In this document: positions 36,364 through 46,900 of the stretch, piece after piece | How positions within the stretch are numbered: position 1 is the stretch's first letter | How the letters are laid out: each line of letters starts with the position of its first letter | Assembly: GCA_016806645.1 (NCBI GenBank) | Contig: JACSYO010000098.1 | Coordinates: 310,001 to 374,000 of the forward strand | Source: Ophiodon elongatus | Lineage: Eukaryota > Chordata > Actinopteri > Perciformes > Hexagrammidae | Reading direction: 5' to 3' | Length of the DNA: 64,000 bases | Position numbers and translations under genes: made by a program | Notes under the pieces: model-generated | Database searches by the model: none | What the model saw: only the letters and a program-made list of their open reading frames with translations | Told to the model about the DNA's origin: nothing

Positions 36364-37432
36364 GGGCTGGCACAAACACAAAGGCTTTTATTATGAGGTG
36401 AAGAATAGAAGCTGGCAGTGTATGAAGGGACTGGTTTGGACTTTGACTAATGAATACATCAAAAAGCTTCAGTCAGCAAATGACCTCAAGGTGAAAAAAG
36501 CTGCTGTATTGAAAGATGGTGTTGTACTTGTATAGGGTGCAGGTATTATAAGCTAGTGTATAAACCACATATCCAGTTACTCCGTCAGTCAATATGACAG
36601 CCAGTACTCAAAGGCAGCCAGTAAATATAGTGTATTGTAGATGAATGCACATTGTACAAGCGGAATCATCCTGCTAGTAAAGAAAATGTGTGTGATGGAG
36701 GTCTGGCGCCACCTTTCACCAAGACATGTACAACAGCATTTCAAGAGAAATTTAGGATTAATAAGGACAATCATCCTCTTCATAATTATGACTTCACACA
36801 TTTTGAAATGTCAGAACATGTGGTCACAATATTGCACGCACAGGTGAGGGATCCCCTGTTTTCACTGAACCCTTTGAGTTGTGCAGACACTACATTTACC
36901 TGAATGTAACGTGTGTAGGTTAATATTTAACACATGGAGTCAAGAATACTGCGTTTAAAAACATGAGGAAAAACAAAGGTAGTCTTGTGATGAGTGACAT
37001 CAGCTACAAGCTTTTGGCTAGTCATCTCTATCAGCTGATGTCCTGCAGGAATCTCACTTAAGTCAAGCTAGACTGAGGAACGGTAAAGAAAACAACGGAA
37101 GCTGTCCAGTTTTGCCTTCAACGTAAAGGTCGTCCAGGAAAAAAGAAAAACATTATTATAAGTAATATTTTGTATTATTTTGAAAATCTCACTCGGAAAT
37201 GTATTGCGTAATTTAGTATTACTTCGTGCCCTTTACACTCTAACTACTGTCAGAGCGTCAACTCGTCAAATGTGATTATTTTCAGCTGTGGACGTCGTAA
37301 CCGCAGCAAAAAGAGCCCTTTAATAAACAGAGGGACCAGATCCGGGTTTTTCATGTGCGGCGGTGACCGGGACCTTTACAGGAGTGGCTCACTGGGACTA
37401 CGTGCCTGCTAAATATCACCGCATCCAGGAGC

Positions 37433-37468
37433 ATCTAGGAGTCACGTTACATCTAGGAGTCACGTTAC
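37433..37468 (+). repeat. Tandem 18-bp duplication in presumed lamin 5' UTR
   Basis: The unit atctaggagtcacgttac occurs twice head to tail (37433-37450, 37451-37468), 95 bases before the lamin ATG. Confidence 0.85.
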
Positions 37469-37562
37469 CGGAACCCTGCTACGGCCCACAGTTACAGGGC
37501 GACTAAGCTGTATCTGGACCAGCTGCGGACTCTTGACTCCAAGGTGTCCTAAGCCCACCACC

Positions 37563-37960
37563 ATGGCCTCTACCACCTCGACCCCGGCTGCCGCTTCCAG
37601 CGGCCGCTCCAGCCGCTCCGCCACCCGCGGCGCAGCGGCCGGCCTGCCAGCATCCAGCACCAGCACCAGCCCGACCCGCAGGTACCGGATACAGGAGAGG
37701 GAAGAGCTCCGATGCCTCAACGACCGCCTGGCAAACTATATCGAGCGTGTCCGAGAGCTGGAGAGTGAACGGTCCTCCATATTAATTCAGCTGGAGGAGA
37801 ATGATGACTCTAAAAGCCGGGAGCTGGGCAACGTTCGGCGGCTATACGAGGAGGAGTTGGCCGATGTACGGAAGTCCCTGGACGACCTGGCCGGGGAGAA
37901 GGCCCGTTTACAGATAGACCACGGCAATCTCCGCGAGGAGTACGGGAAGATCAAAGCCAG
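37563..37960 (+). CDS. lmnl3: Lamin exon 1: head domain and coil 1A
   Basis: The start ATG lies in a strong context (cccaccaccATGGcc). The exon encodes residues 1-132 plus two bases of an Arg codon: a Ser/Ala/Thr-rich head, STSPTRR, then the heptad-rich coil with LNDRLANYIERVRELE. The donor is CCAG|gtagca. The first half is CpG-rich, typical of a promoter-proximal exon. Confidence 0.95.
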
Positions 37961-40900
37961 GTAGCAGCGTGACGACACGAGCAAGCAAGTGCCGGAGCAG
38001 TACTCTGCTCAAAAAGGGCTCATTTAATGCAGTCTGGTGGGACGCACGAGCCTGCGGATCCCAGATGAAGACCTCTGTGTAGTGTGGAGTGTAATACTCC
38101 AAGAAGCAGGTGTCTCAGTAGTATTACTACTAGTACAGCTGGTTCACGCAGGTCCCCGCTGCACTCAGAGGCGGATTTCGAGAAATGGGACCTGAACTTC
38201 TCTAGGTTGAAATGTTTGGGGACATTAGGGTTATGATGTGGTGGAAGTCAACCTTTTTAATTTCCTTTTAGAGAAACAAACGTGATGTGAAAACTCTTAA
38301 ATGTCCAAGTATTTTTTGAACAAACCCTTAGAATAATTCAGAGGTCTTAACCACGACAACAGGTTTAACCCTCCTTTCCCATCCCCCCCACCAAGGCCAA
38401 GATCCCAGCCTTGGTGCATGCCTGCTAGGTGTTGTCTACGAGGCCCTGGGAGAGTGGGCGAGAACTGGAAGACGGTACAGCACGTCAGACATAAAACATT
38501 TGATAAGATCCACTTGTTTGGCCCTGGTGACAGCGGGGAGTTTGAGTCAGGATGAGCCGTCTCATGCATGTTCAGGGTTAAACAATACAAGTTGCATCTA
38601 ATAAGAACAATATGATAAATTTCCACCCCATATAACCATAAGGTTTAGGTAATCCTTAATTGTTAACTTGAACAGAGACGAGACCTAGAAGTTGGGTAGA
38701 GCCCTGTGTGTATGTATGGCAGTGACCAAGGCGTACGTCTCCAGGGTTACGAGTGGTGTTTACCTTGAGGAGAGAGGACTATCGGTTGTCTTCTGTGATG
38801 CTCATAATTGTCCCGACACTCTCCCACTCAGGAGCCAGAAAAAGGAGGGTGACCTGGCGACTGCGTTGGCCCAGTGGAAGAAAGCAGAGGCCGCGCTGAG
38901 CTCCAAGGATGCTACGGTCACCAAACTGATGTCTGAGAACCGGAGGCTCACCAAAGACTTCACCGACCAGAATGGGCAGCTGGAACAGGTATTAGCTAAA
39001 GATGGATTTACACATGCTGGGTGACACACACAGCTAAGGGACAGCGTGATGTGCATGTGTGAGGTCTTTAAAGCCCCTTCGCCCCATTTGTGGGATTAGA
39101 AAGTGTCTTACTTTTTGCCGCTCCTAGTAGCATGATTTGAAAAAAGCGGCTTATCGGTTTGCTAGGTTTTTACCAGGTTACATTGTGTTAATGAGCCAGT
39201 TAATTTGCACCAATGGAGAAAAGGTATCTCAAATGGTGAAATACTGTGGTGGCATGAGATTTTCCGTAAAGAAATATTATGGCTGCATCAAATACTTGAG
39301 TGAAATGACCCAGAACCAGCCATGTAGTAGCCATGACGAGAGCAGGTCGAACTCTCTAGTCTAAATGCTAAGGTGAGGTGCTTCAATGCTTCCTTATCTC
39401 CTTTAGCATGGAGTATTATTGATTCACCAGAAAACCTGCTATATTATAGATGTAGAGAAAGATATAGATGGATCTCTATCATATCATTGATGTGATGAAG
39501 ACTTTGGACACATTGCCCAGCCCTGCATCATCCTTCACCAAAGGAAAAGAGATGACACCCACAATTCCTTGCGGCAGCAACATTTAACGCAAAGCAGGTT
39601 AATTGGGTCCGCCTTTGCGTAGCCTAGTGCGTTTGTATTCTCAGAGCCCCACAGTTGTCTTTTCCTATGTCCTTCTTCACATCTCTCCTTGACCTGATGA
39701 CCTTTTACATCAAGGTCAAAGAAAACTGCTTGGGAAAAGACACAGGGTTCTCTAGCTCAGACTCTAACTCACATTTGTCTGACGCAGGTCGTTAACCTAC
39801 ACGTGGTTAACATAGCTTAGCATAAAGACTGGACGCAGAAGGAAACTGCTCGCCTCTGTCGAAGTCTGTTCCCCTCGCGAATAGCACCCTCCTGTGATTT
39901 TGTCTCCTGAAGAGGGAAAAAATAAAAAGGCTCATCCGTTGAGTCCCCTTTACTAATTCATGCTGACTGTTTGCAGGATGAAGATCTACCAAAATGCTCC
40001 ACTCTGACATAAACTGACAAATATTTGTAACAGACCTGATTTTTATGCTCCAAAGCCATGACTAACAGAGATGAAGCTAATATATTCAGATGATCTAACT
40101 GTCTGGAATGGGGGTGGTGGGGTGTCACTAGGTAGAGGGCGCACTGGCAGACGCCAAGAACCAGCTGAGCTCGGCGATCCTGAGGAGGGTGGACATGGAG
40201 AACCAGGTGCAGACACTCAAAGAACAGCTGGGCCTCCAGAGGAACATCAGTGAGCAGGTACAAACACACGACGCCCCTAAGCTGGCTATCTTGACTCTAA
40301 ATCGCTAACATTCACCTCAACGCGGTTAAAATTTACACCGATTCCTGTCTTACTGTATCGTTTGTTTTCTGCATTGCCTCAGGCTGACACTCTCACTACT
40401 TTGTGGCTTTATTTATGTTTTGAAGGAGATCTTGGAGATCCGAAGCCGTCATGAGAGTCGTCTAGTGGAGGTGGAGTCGGGACGACTGAGAGAGTTTGAG
40501 AGTAAACTGTGCGACACGATGCAGCAACTACGCCAGGACCACGACTCTCAGGTGCAGCAGTACAAAGAAGAGATCGACAGGACCTTCAGTTCAAAGGTAC
40601 TCGCGCACAACTTGGTTTCCATATTTATTGCCCATTTTCTTTTTCTGTTTCTGATATTTAATTCTTTTTTCTGCGCTACAGTTGCAGAATGCCCAGCAGG
40701 CTGCGTTGGAGAACAACAGTGTTGCGTCAGCCACCAAAGACGAACTGGAAACCACCAAGCTCAGAGTGGGGAGCCTGAGCTCCCAGCTCCAGCAGTACCA
40801 GAAGGATGTAAGTGAGGCGTATCTGTTAAAGGAACTATATTTAACATTTTGAACATTGATATGGCAGCAAACGACTACAGTCAGGGCCATTAGTATTTGG

Positions 40901-43900
40901 ACTGGCTCGTTTCTACTTATGCCTCATTACACGACTCCAATGGATTTGAAATGAAGCGGTTCTTGTGGTGTTTGTTATCCGAGCTTCCAGGACTGACTGG
41001 AGCAGACGGTCAGACACCTGCTCCGTTAAAATAAGAGGTTTTCTGAAGGGACTCTACCGCTTTTGTCCACGGGGACCGACAAAAAGGAAACTTTAAAGGT
41101 TATATATTGGCCTTGATTCAACGTCTAAAAACTAATCTAGGCTTTCATTTCTAAAACAGTGCGACGGATCCACACTAAACGTTTGCGTACGTGCAAAGGG
41201 CGAAATGTACGTGCGGCAAAAATGTATTCAGATTTATAAAACCTTAAGTACGCCTGTCAGTGCGCAGTTTCCTTGTTATAAATCCCAAATGAACCTGTAA
41301 ATGTGTTCAGCCTCATCCCTCTATACACCCACCCTCAACCGTAAACGGGTAAAGCGAAGCGCCTCATGACTGTTGATGCATAGAAATGAGCTGCTGATCA
41401 GAGTCTTTACGGGGAATCACGGAGACTATCGAGGGGAAGAACACTGGTTCACTCTTTCATCCGTTCATACAGTCCTAACAGAGTCAGAGTTTTTATCGTG
41501 CAACATAATTCACACATTCACGAGTCTCACCGTAGTATTTATGTTTGCAGCAATCAGGCGGATTGCTTCCAAAATGATTTTTTTTCTTATGGCATTATGA
41601 TTAGGACTGATAATGGGGATATATAGTGACGGTCACCATGGTTACTCTGCTCCAGTGAGCTCTGATACATTGGATAGTTTACAGAATGCTGGATCTGTCA
41701 CTATGGAATAACCCATAAATGAATCAATAGTCGTGTTCACTGCAGCGATTTTACACAAAGACTTTATGAAACCTTAGCTTGTAATTGGTGATATCTGCAA
41801 AGTATTAGAATATTGTTTCTGTTCTGCAGTTCTTTAACGCTAGTTGACGTTATCTTACAGATGTAGTCATCTGTGGAGCAGCTGATGAAATTATCGAGTG
41901 TCGATAGTTTGGACTCTGCGCTCGCACAGCGCTGATGAAATATTAGGCTAAATTTGATTAGAGGTTTGAGTTGGTTTATATCTTTAACAACTGAAATGTG
42001 CTTCTAGTTATGGCTCACTAGCACAAGCACAAAACACTGCTGGTGTGACTGTTAATGATAAAGATTATCTGTAAGTGCAAGTAACGTGTGATATGAAATG
42101 CGACAGGCATCATTACAGGTATATTGATGCCTCTCTTAATTTCTACAATCTGGCTTCAATTCACCATCTGCGTCGCTAATTTCCCCGTGTCTACTAAATG
42201 TTCGTACGCATGGTCACTTTCCGTACAGGTCATAAGTCTCCTGTCAAATTTATTTTTATAGATCACAACTTTTGCGTGGGAAGCCTCTTTCAGGCCCCGT
42301 TTTGTGCGTATGTAATGGTTATAACAGACCCCTGGTCATCCAAAAATGTCTTTTCCATGAACAAAATCACACATTAAGATTGTTCCAAATGAACAAACTA
42401 AAAACGGAACACGTCTCTGCCATCGTTTTGACACTGCAGCGCAGCCGTGGTCTTGATTCGTCTCCTATCTGTCCTTGGACATTGGTATCAATATTCCTTT
42501 AAAAATGTTGTCAAAACTGCTAAGTAGTGCTGCGTTAATTAGTTTTTGTTAATCCATGACAGTTGTCTGGTAATCTTCAAAGGGCAATCTATGGGATTTA
42601 GTGTGCCCTTTCATAGCTGTTTTTTTATTTTTGGGCTGTTTCATTTACATGTCCTATTCATCTAGATGCCCCACCTCTGCTGAATCATTTGCTTTAGTAT
42701 TAGTCCCCAGTGTATCATTTAGTATATCTTTTTTTATTACGTTTGTGTTAAGCTAACTCCTATTGTTTGCCTTTCTCGTTCTTTGATAACCTTTATCTTG
42801 TAAGTAATTAGTAATTTGCTTCAAGCTGTTTCTTCCTTCTTGCATGCGAACCTTTTGTCTTCATCTTCTCCTCTGTCAGAAACTGGTCCTGGAGAGCCGC
42901 TTTCAGGAACTGGAGAGGACTCTTGACGGGGAGCGGGAGGTTTGGCAGCAGAGATTCAGTGGGAAGGAGCAGGAGCTGCTGACTATGAGAAGCCAGATGT
43001 TCGCCCAGCTGGAGGACTACGAGAGCCTGCTTGATGTCAAGCTAGCTCTGGACATGGAGATCAATGCCTACAGGAAGATGCTGGAGGTGGAGGAGCAGAG
43101 GTTTGGCTGTGATCTGGTTGTAATGACACGCATGGCATGATACCTGGATCTCTGGTGCTTTTTGCCCCAGTTTATTATTTATTTTTTAAATCCAAATGTC
43201 ATTTTCTTCTCAGATTGCAGCTGTCACCCGGCCCTTCCCAGCACACAGCTACACCCCAAACTCATGAACGCAGCAGCCGCAAGCTCAGAAGGAATAAACG
43301 TAAACGCGATGAAGTGTCTGGTAACTCGCCCGCCTATAAAATGTCCAGCCGCTCAGCAGAGCACGCCACTGTGAGCGTGGCAGAGGTCAACATCGAGGGA
43401 AAATATGTCCGACTGAAGAACAATTCTGAGGCGGTAAGGCTGTAGTGCAGCTGGAGCATGGTTTTGTTTTTGGGTTTGACGTCATTTGTACTTTTTAGTA
43501 TCAAGAATTGGTTTGAGTGTCCCAGTTTCACCTCTTCACGGCACGGAGGAAAGCACATCGCTGTCGCCAGATGAGACCACTTTGTTTGGCTTATTGGCTG
43601 TAACCAGTGTAGCATGAAAGCATGGTGGAACTGGCAATCAAAGTAGCGGACAGCTGGTTAGCTAGCTTGTTAACGGCACTTCACTTTAATGCTACACTGG
43701 TTGCAGAACATGAGCTGAACAGCGGGCTGGTGGCCAGCGGCACCACTGGGTCTGGCGGTCCCGCCGCCTCGATTCCCATTGCTCCGGAGAAGGATGAGCT
43801 ACCGCGCTAACTAGCCAGCCATCCGTCCTCGGGAGTGGTGTCCGCTGCGACCACACTTTCGCCATCTTTTTTTTGTACGCGTCAAATGACTCCCGTAAAC

Positions 43901-46900
43901 GGTTCAATGTCCGTTCTACTTCTATTATGCATGAGTTTTCTTCTCGTCAGATTTATAAAGTTGCTCGTACGCCTGATTCTGTTTTTATAAATCTCGTTCA
44001 TAGTGGAACATTTCCACTCACACAGTTGGCCGTAAATGATGTAGAACCTTCGGGCCCAGCACTCATTAAGCCCGTTTGTGAAACTGGACTTTGAAATTTG
44101 CCATTCCTCTCATAAAGTTGTCCAACAGCACCAGAGCAGCTGCCATTCTCGCCACACATTGATTTGTGAAAAATGGTGTATACATGGTTATTGTACGTAC
44201 GTATCGTTTATACAACATACGTGTGTTTAAGAAAGATCTGAGACATTGAAGACACAGAAGACTGTAACCTGCTTTACTTGTTCGGCCAGACCAGTTATAG
44301 AACTGACGGTTATGTTTCACATTGGGCTTTTTTCTGTGTACCAACTTGATCACAAAAAATGGGAATGAGTTAGTACACAGTGCACTGGTTTTAAAAGTCT
44401 GAAAATCCAGCACAATTCCAGTTTTTCCAGAGTTATGATGCCAAACATTTGATTTGCTCCCCGAAATTATTGCTTTGTTCTGCGTTTTCCAGGAGCAGCC
44501 GCTGGGTGGTTGGGTGGTACGAAGGATGTACCCAGGCTCAGACCTCTCCTTCCACATCCCCTCCTCCTGCATCCTGGCTGGTGGGCAGACACTCACAGTG
44601 AGTAGTTGCTAGTTATTTATGTTTAACTGTACTTCCCTCAGCTCTGCTGCAGAGACGCCTCATTATTAGGGGGACAATAAGAGTCGCTGAGCAGTTTAAC
44701 GGCGGCCATCCTGTGTGAGTGAAATGGAATTAACGACTGTTTTGTCAGATCTGGGCTGCAGGGGAAGAGGCGGAGGCGGAGTCTGGGGACCTGGTTCTGC
44801 AGGGCCACAGGAGCTGGGGCCCTGTCACTGATGTAAGGGTGGTTCTTCTGGACCCCAAACATGAGGTTAGTGGATAATTTTGTGTGTTCTAGGAGATGCA
44901 GTTTGCTTCGGTCACTGCAGTCAAAGTCCAGTGATGTTGCTAGGTACGCGCTTTGTGTCTGTTGCATTAAAACCCAAAAGGATGCAGTTCACTAACTACT
45001 TTACTACTGTCTCGGGGTCACACCTCATTTCTCCCCTGATAATGCTGCACTGAAGAATACATTTGGGTTGAATTCATAGAAATAAACAATAAATCTTGCC
45101 GTTGACTAAACGATTAAAGAAAATCCACAAATCAACATTTTCTTCCCGTCGGAGCGTCTGTCTTATGCAGACGAGATTCCTTTTGTTCATAGTGTCACAA
45201 ATCATCGCCGCAGAGAATTCATCAACAATCAAAGCTACAAACTTAAATCAACTCAAGTGGCTACTTATCGATTATTCTTTTCATGTCAACAATGACCCAA
45301 TGATGCTTTACCAGCTAGGGGATAGCCATATTGAAGGAAAAAAAAGTAATTGTGCAGAGGTCTAAGCATATTTCTAAAAATTTTGAAATATTGAATTTAA
45401 ATTATTATTAAAATGTTGTGGATTCCGAAACAATAATTATGACAATGTTGCTTTGGATATAGATGTTGGAATATAATACAACTTAGAATCTTCCAATGTT
45501 GGATGTAACTCACCATGTGATCCCTTCTCAGGAAATGGCGGCGCACCGGGTGTATATGCAGGACAAAGGTGAGGAGGACAATGACCTGGAGTTTGATGAA
45601 GAATATGTCGCGGGCAGTGACATCCAGCACTTTCAGAGACAGGTAAACACACTGACTCATAAACGCCAGCCAAAAACTAAACTTCCATAACCTCATTGTG
45701 AAGTGCTCTTGCAGAAATGGGCACAAATGCTTTGGTACATGAAACTTGATGTCAGTTTTTTTTTTTTTTCTGCCTACACTGAAGCCAAAGAGGAAGAAGA
45801 GGAAGTGTTGTTCTGTCTCTTGAGTGCAGAGCAGACAGCGTGCTGTACAGGTGAGGAGGGCGGTGCTGCCAAACCGAGGCTTTCCCCCTCTGCTCGTCCG
45901 CTTGTACCCAGTGTGCACGGCTCTGTGTAAAGATGCATGGCTTGTTTCGAACATGTTGGATTTTCTCCGGCCTTTTGTGTTTTATTCATCGTCACAAAGC
46001 AAGTTCCATCTGTTTCCCGTGTTTTTGTGTTCAAATGACTAATTGGGACAACGTTTTCTAAAATGAATCCAGTATTGAAGGATAACGCTGAAGTGAGCAG
46101 CATCAATCTTACGTTGCCACTGATGCGCTCAAGTTGTTGTCTGACAATATTGAAACATGTAACCAAGATTTCAGACCTTGACTTCTCCTTCTGTGAGACT
46201 TTCCATAATGTCAAACAATTATATTAACAATCAGAGCCTGTAATGGGGTGTGGGGGGGGTTAACTTTAAGTGGATGTAAATGATGGTGCCAGCTTGCCCT
46301 GATACATTCAGAAATGATTAGTCTGACCCCAAAAATAGACTAAAATAGGATCCAGATTGAACAATACCGAAGTTGCTCTTCAACCAGCTCCAGAGCCTGA
46401 AATCGTAGCTCCTGATAAGCTTCCTCATTAGAACAATAAGTGGAGTACTTGATCTGAGATGAAACGGGAAAACATTTGAGGCAACAAAAACCGTTCATGG
46501 TGGTGAAATATCCACTATAGTCACACAACTAGTAGAAGACTAGGAAAATGTTCAACTTGGCATTTAAAAGTGTTATTTCGGCTTCCCCAAAGTCACACAC
46601 AAACTAACCGATTCTTGTGCCATCAAGTCCTCTATGAAAGGGCTCTCCTAAGGCAAGGTTAAACAGTGAAAATATTCTATATGTAGCATTCACATTAAAT
46701 TTTCTTCAGATAAAGTTTGCTGCTATGCCCGTCCACAGCAGTGCTTTGCTTTGCTCCTGTGCCGTCACTCCTGTCAGTTTCTCCAAACTGTGTGCGTGCT
46801 GACCGCCATCTACTGTAGGTTATACACTGGTTATAACCAGTTTGGCTGTTCTACCCCATACAACCCAGGAGGCCACCTCTGTTTCTGAAGAGTGAAGCCA

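Larger units (their letters stand above)
33801..37330. other. Intergenic region between adamtsl3-like gene and lamin gene
   Basis: This 3.5-kb stretch separates two divergently transcribed genes. It contains a SINE fragment (35.68-35.83 kb) and a (GT)n run (36.31 kb). The frames at 35195-35488 and 36143-36535 show no recognisable domain; the second runs through the GT repeat. The segment nearest the lamin (36.9-37.33 kb) presumably holds its promoter, but no TATA box is placed with confidence. Confidence 0.6.
40808..42879 (+). other. Lamin intron 5 (2.07 kb)
   Basis: The longest intron within the shared part of the gene. It contains a Tc1-like phrase near 40880-40960 and a stretch rich in 'cgtacg' and 'tttataaat' phrases (41.15-42.32 kb) that looks like a degenerate DNA transposon. 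The frames at 41373-41600 and 42272-42502 are not conserved coding sequence. Confidence 0.7.

Noticed and set aside
44066..44596. 176-residue minus-strand frame
   Set aside because: It overlaps lamin exon 8 in antisense; the conserved IF-tail coding is on the plus strand.
45397..45954. 185-residue minus-strand frame
   Set aside because: Antisense shadow of lamin exon 10 and terminal exon a.
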